Below are positions 1-7,076 of a stretch of 64,000 bases of DNA, one piece after another. Location of the stretch: contig NZ_JACHWB010000001.1 of the NCBI RefSeq assembly GCF_014191055.1, forward strand, positions 463,875 to 527,874. The letters run 5' to 3'. The notes beneath the pieces are model-generated. The model searched no databases. It saw only the letters and a list, made by a program, of their open reading frames with translations, and was not told where the DNA came from. The translations under genes and the position numbers were made by a program. How positions within the stretch are numbered: the first letter of the stretch is position 1; every line of letters begins with the position of its first letter. Source of the DNA: Microvirga lupini (lineage in GTDB: Bacteria; Pseudomonadota; Alphaproteobacteria; Rhizobiales; Beijerinckiaceae).

Positions 1-376
1 GATCAACGTTGTAGGGATCTTCGAGGGAGTGCGTGAGAACGAAGGAGGGCTTAAGCTCTCGGTAAATATCGACCAGACGCTCCAGCATCTCAGGAGTAGT
101 GTGAAGCGGGTAATCGCCCGCATCGAAGAATTCGATCTCGGCGCCCAATGTCTCAGCTGCTCGTTCGGCTTCCTCACGCCGCTGCCCCTTCACCTCGGCG
201 AGTGAAACGTCGCCCCTCTTCCAGGCCCATTGGCTTTCACCGCGCTCGCCAAACGAAAGGCAGACGATCTTCATGCGGAAGCCTTTCTTCGTATGAAGGG
301 CGATGGCGCCGCCCGCCCGCCATACGAAATCGCCAGGATGGGCGGTAACGACAAGTCCGGTCTTTCCAATAGTCAT
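1..376 (-). CDS. galB: 4-oxalomesaconate hydratase (PIG-L/LmbE family), C-terminus cut by window edge
   Basis: The gene reads leftward from ATG at 376 and runs off the left edge, so about 125 N-terminal residues are visible. The start MTIGKTGLVVTAHPGDFVWR is followed by AGGAIAL. This is the PIG-L metal-binding HPxDxxxxxGG motif in the HPGDFVWRAGG form that I associate with GalB-type 4-oxalomesaconate hydratases. Further on come SFGERGES and SLEDPYNVD, also typical. The family hydrates 4-oxalomesaconate to 4-carboxy-4-hydroxy-2-oxoadipate in 4,5-cleavage of gallate and protocatechuate. It lies 30 nt downstream of galD on the same strand, so the two are probably co-transcribed. The aldolase that would complete the pathway is not in the window and may lie to the left. 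Confidence 0.82.
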   Translation of the reverse strand, partial: MTIGKTGLVVTAHPGDFVWRAGGAIALHTKKGFRMKIVCLSFGERGESQWAWKRGDVSLAEVKGQRREEAERAAETLGAEIEFFDAGDYPLHTTPEMLERLVDIYRELKPSFVLTHSLEDPYNVD

Positions 377-406
377 AGAAGCCTCGAGAGAACGAGTTGC
401 AATATT

Positions 407-1495
407 CTAAGCGGCGTCGCGGCCAGCGTCGAAGGACTGAGCGAGCGATTCATGTGCGAATACATGACCTTCGAAGAGCAGGCGGGCGGTGCGAAGCAGC
501 CCGGCCTTCTCGACGATAGGGTTTTCCTCTGTTCCGCCAACTTCGATCACGACGCTGAATTCGCCAGTGGGATGCTCGACCGAGAGAGTCTTCTCGCGCC
601 CCGCTGGAATCTGAGCCACCCGCGATGCGGGAGAGCCCGGCAATATGCAGGCGGTGGCGACGGTCACGGCGGCAAAAACACCGATGGATGCATGGCATTC
701 GTGGGGAATGAAGCTGCGGGTGCAGACATGGCCACCGGCCGCGGGAGGCGATACCAGGGCCATCTTTGGGACGACCTTCGACGAAACATCGCCAAGGCCC
801 ATGAGCTTGCCCGCCTCTAGGCGGATCTCCTCCAGGCGTGCCTTTAACTCCGTGTCCCTGTCGAGCACTTCGCGCGGCTCATATCCTGTTCGCCCAACAG
901 CGGAGGCCTCAAGCACGACCACAGGCATGCCGTTATCGATCAGGGTCACGTCCACACCGGCAACGCGATCCACCACATTGCCGGTCGGCAGCAGCGAGCC
1001 GCAGACGGATCCGGCAGCATCGAGGAACTCGACAGCGATAGGCGCTGCCGTTCCCGGTACGCCGTCGATGCGGGCATCGCCGCCATAGATCACATGACCA
1101 TCGCGGGTCTGCACCGTCAGCTCGGCGATCGTTCCCGTATTGACCGTATGCACCCTGACCCTGGTGACTGGATCGGCGGCTTTCACGAGGCCGCGCTCGA
1201 TGGAGAAAGGCGCAACGCCTGCAAGGATGTTCCCGCAATTCGGCGTCACATCCACCTTCGGCTTGTCGATTCCGACCTGGCCGAACAGGAAGTCGATATC
1301 GCAATCGGGGCGCTTTGACCTGGACACGATGGCAATCTTGCTCGTCAGCGGGTGAGCGCCGCCGATGCCATCGATCTGGCGCGGATCCGGCGAGCCCATG
1401 ACCGACAAAAGCAGGGCATCGCGATGCGCCGGATCGGACGGAAGATCGTCAGCCAGGAAATAGGCGCCCTTCGAGGTGCCCCCCCGAAGAATCAT
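407..1495 (-). CDS. galD: 4-oxalomesaconate tautomerase, PrpF family
   Basis: The protein is 362 aa from ATG at 1495. It begins MILRGGTSKGAYFLADDLP, the PrpF/GalD signature, followed by GSPDPRQIDGIGGAHPLTSK and NCGNILAGVAPF. PrpF-fold isomerases shift double bonds of unsaturated dicarboxylates, and GalD converts the keto and enol forms of 4-oxalomesaconate. The neighbouring galB and ligI support that role over 2-methylaconitate isomerase. Start choice is difficult: homologues carry about 8-10 residues before the RGGTSKG motif, and the codons between an in-frame stop and 1495 contain no ATG, GTG or TTG. An ATT at 1516, preceded by GGGAGAAAG, would add seven residues (xQPRIPC) resembling family N-termini. 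Confidence 0.88.
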   Translation of the reverse strand: MILRGGTSKGAYFLADDLPSDPAHRDALLLSVMGSPDPRQIDGIGGAHPLTSKIAIVSRSKRPDCDIDFLFGQVGIDKPKVDVTPNCGNILAGVAPFSIERGLVKAADPVTRVRVHTVNTGTIAELTVQTRDGHVIYGGDARIDGVPGTAAPIAVEFLDAAGSVCGSLLPTGNVVDRVAGVDVTLIDNGMPVVVLEASAVGRTGYEPREVLDRDTELKARLEEIRLEAGKLMGLGDVSSKVVPKMALVSPPAAGGHVCTRSFIPHECHASIGVFAAVTVATACILPGSPASRVAQIPAGREKTLSVEHPTGEFSVVIEVGGTEENPIVEKAGLLRTARLLFEGHVFAHESLAQSFDAGRDAA

Positions 1496-1570
1496 ACAAG
1501 GAATGCGCGGCTGAATGGTCTTTCTCCCGAAACTGGTGAACGGTTCCGGGAGCGTGCATCAGCGGTCTTT

Positions 1571-1616
1571 ATGCAACAAATGGTTTATTTATGGGTTTTG
1601 ATGAATTTTTTTCACA
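1571..1616 (-). promoter_or_regulatory. Operator/promoter block upstream of galD (site A)
   Basis: On the minus strand this AT-rich block reads TGTGAA-AAAA-ATTCATCAA, then AACCCATAAATAAACCATTT. The same arrangement occurs on the plus strand upstream of ligI (2583-2627), and the core TTGATGAAT recurs at 6956. The inner part resembles an interrupted palindrome (GTGAA-N4-ATTCAT), as expected of a LysR-type box. The block overlaps the stop codon of the lysR gene and precedes galD by about 60 nt. Assignment to that regulator is inference. Confidence 0.55.
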
Positions 1617-2550
1617 CTCGGCGCCGGCTTCTGGCTGTGCGCTTCTGAGGAAAGTGTTCTTCGCCGGCAAAGACGTCGACGATAATTTTGCGGAGCTCGT
1701 CGGCTAGTGGCGATAGAGGCGTCCCTCGCCGTGAAACGATGCCGAGCTGGCGGCTGATGCTCGGATTGCGCAGAGGGACGAGTTTGAGGCCGCGCTCGTC
1801 GACAGAATCGAATGCGCGGCTGGGAATGACAGTCAGCGCGACCCCGGCTTTGACCAAGGCAACAGCCGTCTGAATATGCTGAACTTCGAAGCGCCAGGTC
1901 AGGCCTTCCCGGCGGCTCCCCAGAGCATCGTCGATGATCATCCGGTTGCCCGTCTGCGGGCTGATGCGGATCAAAGGCTCCTCCGTGAGGTCGGACCAGC
2001 TCACGGAGGATTGGGAGGCCAGGGGGTGGTCCTCCGGGCACACGAGGGTGAAGGGGTCCTTGATCAGCATCTCGATGTCGAAGTCCCACCGGTGGGCCGC
2101 CACCAGAGTGATCCCAAAGGCGATCGTGCCGTCCTGAACCAGATTGCTGATCTCGGTGGCGGAGTTGTCGTAGATCCGCAGCACCACGTCCGGGTGCCGT
2201 TCCTGGAAACGGCGCAGGGCAGAAGGCAGGCGACCGGATGCGATCGTGGGCAGGCATCCGATGGACAATGTTTCCTGACGGCTGCGCCCCTCGTCACGGA
2301 GACCATCCAGGGAGACCGAGAGACTCTCGATGGTACCTTTCACCTTCGGCAGCAGGTTGAGGCCAGCCTGAGTGAGCGACACCTCCCGGGTAGTCCGGGA
2401 CAGGAGCTTCACCCCGAGATCCTCCTCCAGCTTGCGAATCCTGTGACTGAGTGCCGTCTGCGACAGGTTGAGATGCGCTGCCGCCAGCTGGAAGCTGCCG
2501 CGTTCTGCAATAGCCACGAAGGCATGGAGGCCCAGGAAGTCGATGCGCAT
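1612..2550 (-). CDS. LysR-family transcriptional regulator of the aromatic-cleavage genes
   Basis: From ATG at 2550 the protein is 312 aa, the usual LysR length. It starts directly with the winged helix-turn-helix: MRIDFLGLHAFVAIAERGSF, then LAAAHLNLSQTALSHRIRKL and EEDLGVKLL. A longer open frame reaches 2769, but it would place about 73 unrelated residues before the HTH and run across the divergent ligI start, so I reject it. The effector domain follows from about residue 90. The gene sits between galD-galB (same strand) and ligI-ligAB (opposite strand). Near-copies of one promoter block lie at both ends of it, which suggests that it controls both sides and itself. Confidence 0.87.
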   Translation of the reverse strand: MRIDFLGLHAFVAIAERGSFQLAAAHLNLSQTALSHRIRKLEEDLGVKLLSRTTREVSLTQAGLNLLPKVKGTIESLSVSLDGLRDEGRSRQETLSIGCLPTIASGRLPSALRRFQERHPDVVLRIYDNSATEISNLVQDGTIAFGITLVAAHRWDFDIEMLIKDPFTLVCPEDHPLASQSSVSWSDLTEEPLIRISPQTGNRMIIDDALGSRREGLTWRFEVQHIQTAVALVKAGVALTVIPSRAFDSVDERGLKLVPLRNPSISRQLGIVSRRGTPLSPLADELRKIIVDVFAGEEHFPQKRTARSRRRV

Positions 2551-2582
2551 GGAGAATCCGTCTGTGACTTCTGTCACTATAT

Positions 2583-2627
2583 ATGAAGTATATTCATCAA
2601 TCCCTAAAAACAAACCATTTGCTTCAT
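2583..2627 (+). promoter_or_regulatory. Divergent operator/promoter block upstream of ligI (site B)
   Basis: The block holds the interrupted palindrome ATGAA-GTATA-TTCAT (2583-2597), which extends to ATTCATCAA. The AT-rich stretch TCCCTAAAAACAAACCATTT follows. It lies between the lysR start (2550) and the ligI start (2687). By hand alignment, 29 of 36 positions from ATTCATCAA onward match the minus-strand sequence in front of galD (1606 down to 1571). A palindrome of this size in a LysR-divergent promoter is the usual position for a LysR box; binding is inferred. Confidence 0.6.
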
Positions 2628-2686
2628 TGTGGTCCTGTCGCGTCTCTTGGGATGCATAATTCCATGAATGAGGGCCGATCCGCCGA

Positions 2687-3568
2687 ATGACGTCAGTGCC
2701 TACGATCCCGCCGCCGCATCTTGATCCGCGGGTCCCTTCGTTCAAGCTTCCGCCCGGAAGCTGCGACACGCATTGTCATATCTTCGGGCCTGCCCGCATT
2801 TACCCCTATGTGCCGGAGCGCCCCTACACGCCGCCGGATGCGCCGCTGGAGATGTTCCGCGCCTTGCACGATCGTCTTGGCGTCGAGCGCGCAGTGATCG
2901 TCAACGCCACGCCCCATGGGCGCGACAACCGGGTCGTCACCGATGCGATCGCGCAGAGCGGCGGACGCTACAAAGGCATCGCCAATGTCGATGAGACATT
3001 CGACGACCGGCAACTGAGGGATCTGGCGGAAGCAGGAATCGAGGGTTGCCGGTTCACCTTCCTGCCGCGGCTCGGGAAGATACCCGACATGAGCGCCTTC
3101 GATCGAATTGTCGAGCGCATTGCGGATCTCGGATGGCATGTTGATCTCTATCTCCCGGCGAATCTCATCCCCGAGTTCCGGCCCCGGTTGATGAGCCTCC
3201 CCGTGCCGTATGTGATCGACCACATGGGTGTCGTCGATGCGAGCCAAGGACTTGAACAGCCAGGGTTCACGGCGTTGCTCGATCTCCTACGGGATGACGA
3301 AAAGTGCTGGGTGAAGGTCTCCTGTCCGGAGCGCATCTCGCGCGCAGGTCCGCCGTTTCACGACGTGGCCTCCTTCGGGCGCGCGTTGGTCGAGGCTGCC
3401 CCGGACCGCGTTCTGTGGGGGACCGACTGGCCGCATCCGAACGTGCCGGTGATGCCCGACGACGGCGATCTGGTGGATCTCGTGCCGCTCTACGCGCCGG
3501 ATCCAGGCATTCGGCAGAAGCTCCTCATCGATAATCCGACGCGCCTGTTTCGCTTTGAGCAACGCTAA
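2687..3568 (+). CDS. ligI: 2-pyrone-4,6-dicarboxylate hydrolase (amidohydrolase superfamily)
   Basis: A 293-aa protein with the LigI layout. CDTHCHIFGP near residue 26 carries the first two metal-ligand histidines, VIDHMG lies near residue 180, and WGTDWPHPN near residue 240 carries the C-terminal aspartate. LigI opens the lactone 2-pyrone-4,6-dicarboxylate to 4-oxalomesaconate in the cytoplasm, which feeds GalD and GalB on the other strand. It is the first gene of the rightward run ligI - receptor - hydrolase - ligA - ligB. The start has only a weak ribosome-binding site, but MTSVPTIPPPHLDPRVPSFK is a plausible family N-terminus. Confidence 0.9.
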   Translation: MTSVPTIPPPHLDPRVPSFKLPPGSCDTHCHIFGPARIYPYVPERPYTPPDAPLEMFRALHDRLGVERAVIVNATPHGRDNRVVTDAIAQSGGRYKGIANVDETFDDRQLRDLAEAGIEGCRFTFLPRLGKIPDMSAFDRIVERIADLGWHVDLYLPANLIPEFRPRLMSLPVPYVIDHMGVVDASQGLEQPGFTALLDLLRDDEKCWVKVSCPERISRAGPPFHDVASFGRALVEAAPDRVLWGTDWPHPNVPVMPDDGDLVDLVPLYAPDPGIRQKLLIDNPTRLFRFEQR

Positions 3569-3600
3569 AACAAGATCAAGAGCAGGGAGGAAACACGAGC

Positions 3601-4587
3601 ATGTTCCGGACGACCACCAGGCGAGCCATGCTGCTGGGGCTGACAATGGGCGTGGGGCTGACTTTATCCGGATCCGCCTCGGCGCAGACGGATTATCCCG
3701 CGCGGCCCGTCAAGATCATCGTGCCTTTCGGCGCCGGCGGCGTGGCTGACGTCACCATTCGGATCGTCGCCGAGAAGCTCAGCGAGAAGATGGGGCAGCG
3801 CTTCATCGTCGAGAACATGCCGGGTGCTGGAGGTATTACGGCTGCGCGTGCGGCCTTGTCGAGCGAGCCGGATGGGCAAACCTTGACAATGCTCACCAAC
3901 GGAACGGCTGTGAGCGTACCGCTCTTCGCCAACCTGCCGTTCGATCCCTTGACCGATTTCGCTCCCATCTCGACACTTGGTACTTTCGATTTTCTGTTCG
4001 TGGTGAACGCCAACTCCGAGCACAGGACCTTCAAAGAGCTCATCCAGACTGCCAAGAACAAGCCAGGTGAGATGAACGTTGCGACCATTGCGGTCGGCAG
4101 CACGCAGCATCTCACCTCAGTCCTGTTCAAAGGCGAGGCGGGTGTCGATTTCCGGCACGTCCCCTTCCGCAACACGCCGGATGCGCTCGTGTCGCTGATC
4201 CGGAATGACACCCATCTCCTCATCGACTCCCAGGCCGCACTGAAATCGGCTCTGGAAGGGCAGCAGGTGCGTGCGCTGGCTACATCGGGGCCTCGCCGTT
4301 CGCCTGCAATGCCTGACGTGCCGACTGTTCAGGAAGCGGGCATATCGGGCTTTGACGTGACGTCCTGGAATGCACTTTTCGCCCCGAAGGGAACTCCGGA
4401 GCCCATCATTCAGAAGCTGAATGCCACTCTCAAGGAGATCCTCGCAACAGAAGAAATCAAGGCTCGTCTGCTGGATCTCGGGATCGAGGCGCGCAGCGAG
4501 ACGCCGGCGGAATTGACGGCACGTCTCAGGTCCGACATCGAGAAGTGGCGCGCGGTGATCGAGAAAGCCGGCATTCCGAAGCAGTGA
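3601..4587 (+). CDS. Bug/TctC-family tripartite tricarboxylate transporter receptor
   Basis: A 328-aa secreted binding protein. A positively charged start (MFRTTTRRAML) is followed by a hydrophobic segment and a cleavage region near SASAQTDYP. The mature protein opens YPARPVKIIVPFGAGGVADV, typical of Bug receptors, and VENMPGAGG follows. A strong GGGAGGAAA site precedes ATG 3601. Bug receptors capture carboxylates in the periplasm. The location between ligI and ligA suggests an aromatic acid, a pyrone dicarboxylate or a related organic acid as ligand. No TctA or TctB membrane component is in the window, so it must use a system elsewhere or act as a sensor. Confidence 0.86.
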   Translation: MFRTTTRRAMLLGLTMGVGLTLSGSASAQTDYPARPVKIIVPFGAGGVADVTIRIVAEKLSEKMGQRFIVENMPGAGGITAARAALSSEPDGQTLTMLTNGTAVSVPLFANLPFDPLTDFAPISTLGTFDFLFVVNANSEHRTFKELIQTAKNKPGEMNVATIAVGSTQHLTSVLFKGEAGVDFRHVPFRNTPDALVSLIRNDTHLLIDSQAALKSALEGQQVRALATSGPRRSPAMPDVPTVQEAGISGFDVTSWNALFAPKGTPEPIIQKLNATLKEILATEEIKARLLDLGIEARSETPAELTARLRSDIEKWRAVIEKAGIPKQ

Positions 4588-4638
4588 GAAAAAGCCCTTG
4601 ATCGCAGTTCACCCAGCGATTGTCTATGGAGCGTAACA

Positions 4639-5394
4639 ATGACGACAACGAACGAACGCCCGACAATTCTGCTCCTGCCGGGACTTTTATGCGACGCGAG
4701 CGTGTGGACAGCGCAGGCCGAAGCCCTTCGCCCCCATGCGCAAGTTCTCGTCGCGGATTTCTCGCAGAACGAATCCCTGGAGGCCATGGCCCACTCGGCG
4801 TTGGCAATAGTGGAGGGGCCGATCATCGCCATCGGTCATTCCATGGGCGCCCGGGTTGCCATGGAGATGGTGCGTCTCGCGCCCGAACGCATCCAGAAGC
4901 TGGCTTTGATCGATACGGGCATCGACTCCCGCAAGGAAGGAGAAGAAGCCAAGCGACAGGTGCTGGTGGATCTCGCGTTTGCGGAGGGCATGGGAGCCCT
5001 CGCAGAACGATGGCTCCCACCCATGGTCCATATGGACCGCGTCGCTGATCAGGCGCTGCTTGTTCCCTTGAAAGAGATGGTGATGCGGGCAACGCCTGAG
5101 CAGCACCAGCGGCAGATCCGGGCGCTCCTCAATCGCCCAAACCTGGTGCCTCGCCTGGCAGACATTACCTGCCCAACCCTGGTCATGGTCGGACGCCAGG
5201 ATCGATGGAGTCCTCTCGCGCAACATGAGGAGATGGCTGCTCGAATCCCGAACGCGGAACTCGTAGTGATCGAAGACAGCGGTCACATGACGCTGCTCGA
5301 GCAGCCGGAGCAGGTGTCAGACGCTTTGCTGCGTTGGTTGGGATTTGAGAACAAGCTTGCGAGCGCCTCTGGCGCTGCAGCGATGAGGAACTAG
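4639..5394 (+). CDS. Alpha/beta hydrolase
   Basis: A 251-aa alpha/beta-hydrolase-fold protein. ILLLPGLLCDASVW near residue 10 is the oxyanion-hole strand, AIGHSMGARVAM near residue 65 carries the nucleophilic serine, and GRQDRWSP and EDSGHMTLLEQP give the expected acid and histidine. There is no signal peptide. It lies 51 nt after the receptor gene and 4 nt before ligA, so it is co-transcribed with the ring-cleavage genes. A lactone or ester intermediate is a likely substrate, but the sequence does not show which. GGAG precedes the ATG by about 8 nt. Confidence 0.8.
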   Translation: MTTTNERPTILLLPGLLCDASVWTAQAEALRPHAQVLVADFSQNESLEAMAHSALAIVEGPIIAIGHSMGARVAMEMVRLAPERIQKLALIDTGIDSRKEGEEAKRQVLVDLAFAEGMGALAERWLPPMVHMDRVADQALLVPLKEMVMRATPEQHQRQIRALLNRPNLVPRLADITCPTLVMVGRQDRWSPLAQHEEMAARIPNAELVVIEDSGHMTLLEQPEQVSDALLRWLGFENKLASASGAAAMRN

Positions 5395-5398
5395 CATC

Positions 5399-5752
5399 AT
5401 GGATGAGAAGCCAGAGCAGGATCGCATCCCCGACACGCCGCTCTTCGACCGCAAGCGTTCGCTCGACGGCTACCGCATCAACAAGATGGCGATGGGCTTG
5501 AGCAAACCTGAGAATCGAGAGGCCTTCAGGCAGGATGAGAGCGCTTATCTCGACCGCTTCGGACTGACACCAGAAGAGAAGGAGGCTGTCATGACGCGCA
5601 ACTGGCGCGAAATGGTACGGCTCGGCGGGAACCTCTTCTTCATCCTCAAGATCTCCGCCGTGGACCCGGTGCGCATCACCGAGATCGGCGCCCATCAGGC
5701 GGGCATGGAGCACGATGATTTCCTGCGCAACCGTTTAGGAAAGAAAGTATAA
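5399..5752 (+). CDS. ligA: Protocatechuate 4,5-dioxygenase alpha subunit (LigA)
   Basis: A 117-aa protein, the usual LigA size. PDTPLFDRKRSLDGYRINKM near residue 11 and LTPEEKEAVMTRNWREMVRL in the middle are typical of the small helical subunit of extradiol class III dioxygenases. LigA caps the active site of LigB. The stop codon overlaps the ligB start by one base (TAATG), consistent with equimolar expression. The preferred substrate may be protocatechuate, gallate or 3-O-methylgallate. The sequence alone does not decide. Confidence 0.9.
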   Translation: MDEKPEQDRIPDTPLFDRKRSLDGYRINKMAMGLSKPENREAFRQDESAYLDRFGLTPEEKEAVMTRNWREMVRLGGNLFFILKISAVDPVRITEIGAHQAGMEHDDFLRNRLGKKV

Positions 5753-6618
5753 TGGCGAAGCTCATTGGAGGATTGGGGACATCCCACGTTCCCTCGATCG
5801 GCGCAGCGATCGACAAAGGTCTACGCGACACGCCGGACTGGAAGCCGTTCTTCGATGGATACATTCCTGGACAGGATTGGGTGAAGGAGCACAAGCCCGA
5901 CGTGGCGGTCGTGATCTTCAACGATCACGGAAATTCCTTCTTCCTCGACAAGGTGCCGACCTTCGCGGTGGGCTGTGCCGAGGAATACCGCCCGGTCGAC
6001 GAGGGCTGGGGGCCTCGCGCCATCCCGCCCTTCAGGGGGGCTGTCGATTTTTCCTGGCACTTCATTGATACCCTGATCGAGAACCGCTTCGACCCGATGA
6101 TCTGCCAGGAAATCGAGGTGGATCACGGCATCCAGGTGCCCATGGAGCTGTTCTGGGGCCGCCCTGCCGAGTGGCCGGTGCGGGTGGTGCCGATCTTCGT
6201 CAACGTGATCCAATATCCCATTCCGCTTCCGAGCCGCTGCTACGAGATGGGCCGTGTTCTGCGCCGAGCGATCGAGAACTATCCGACTGACGAGCGTTTC
6301 GTCGTTCTCGGCACGGGCGGCCTGTCTCACCAGCTTCAGGGCGCTCGTGCGGGATTCGTGAACCCGGAGGCGGATCGAGCCTTTCTGAATGACATCGCCA
6401 CCGACCCTGACAAGCTCGCTAGGATGTCCCGGGAACAATACGTGGAGATGTTCGGCAGCGAGGGGGCGGAGCTGATGATGTGGCTCGTCATGCGCGGCGC
6501 CATGGACCGTGACGTGGTGGTCCGCCACAAGCACTACTTCGTTCCCGCTTCCATGACGGGCGCCGGCATGATCGTGATGGAGAACGAGAAAACTCCTTCT
6601 CCGGCCGTGGCGGCATAG
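5752..6618 (+). CDS. ligB: Protocatechuate 4,5-dioxygenase beta (catalytic) subunit (LigB)
   Basis: A 288-aa class III extradiol dioxygenase. MAKLIGGLGTSHVPSIGAAI carries the first iron-ligand histidine (H12), and VVIFNDHGNSFF near residue 55 carries the second. GTGGLSHQLQG near residue 187 carries the catalytic histidine, and GSEGAELMMWLVMRG near residue 225 carries the glutamate ligand. All four positions known from LigB are present, so it should be active. It opens the ring between C4 and C5. No LigC-type semialdehyde dehydrogenase is in the window, which leaves gallate-type substrates a real possibility. Confidence 0.92.
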   Translation: MAKLIGGLGTSHVPSIGAAIDKGLRDTPDWKPFFDGYIPGQDWVKEHKPDVAVVIFNDHGNSFFLDKVPTFAVGCAEEYRPVDEGWGPRAIPPFRGAVDFSWHFIDTLIENRFDPMICQEIEVDHGIQVPMELFWGRPAEWPVRVVPIFVNVIQYPIPLPSRCYEMGRVLRRAIENYPTDERFVVLGTGGLSHQLQGARAGFVNPEADRAFLNDIATDPDKLARMSREQYVEMFGSEGAELMMWLVMRGAMDRDVVVRHKHYFVPASMTGAGMIVMENEKTPSPAVAA

Positions 6619-6622
6619 CATC

Positions 6623-6937
6623 ATGTATTGGCTCATGATCTGCCGTCACAAGTCGGGCATGGAGGAACAGCGCGAGCAGCACCGGGATGCGCATCGCCAG
6701 CACGTTGCCACGGGCGGAGGAGGCATCGCAAAGGTACTGATCGGCAGTGCTCTGACCGAGGATGATGCGGAGAGCCCGCTGGGAAATTTCGGGATTCTTG
6801 AGGCGCCCACGCGGGAGGCTGCTCAGGCTTTCGCGGAAAACGATCCCTTCGCCCGTGCGGGCCTTGTCGAGGCTATCGAAATCACGGCGCTGTCCTCACG
6901 GTTCCAGGCTCAACGCATCGATCCCATGACCGCGTAG
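6623..6937 (+). CDS. YciI-like family protein
   Basis: A 104-aa cytoplasmic protein starting MYWLMICRHKSGMEEQREQH, with HRQHVATGGGG and GSALTEDD, followed by GNFGILEAPTREAAQAFAEN. This is the YciI/dimeric alpha-beta-barrel pattern. It begins 4 nt after ligB and is translationally close-coupled. YciI-like proteins in catabolic clusters sometimes act as small isomerases, lactonases or dehalogenase-like enzymes. The specific role here is unknown. Confidence 0.75.
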   Translation: MYWLMICRHKSGMEEQREQHRDAHRQHVATGGGGIAKVLIGSALTEDDAESPLGNFGILEAPTREAAQAFAENDPFARAGLVEAIEITALSSRFQAQRIDPMTA

Positions 6938-6955
6938 GCTGCGGCGCACCGGTTA

Positions 6956-6975
6956 TTGATGAATTTCTTTAAGCA
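6956..6975 (+). promoter_or_regulatory. Third copy of the TTGATGAAT motif (site C)
   Basis: GGTTATTGATGAATTTCTTT in the gap before the second Bug-type receptor matches GGGTTTTGATGAATTTTTTT seen on the plus strand at site A. The core TTGATGAAT spans 6956-6964. It lies 113 nt upstream of the receptor start at 7077. Relative to the gene it controls, it is inverted compared with sites A and B. It is a candidate operator for the LysR regulator at 1612-2550. Confidence 0.45.
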
Positions 6976-7076
6976 ATGCGGCCGAAAAACTAATTTGTTT
7001 CAGGAGCGGTTTGCTGGCGTCTTATTGGCACGACTGCTCGGCATGAACCGAGCGGCGCCCTGGGAGGAGATTTCGC

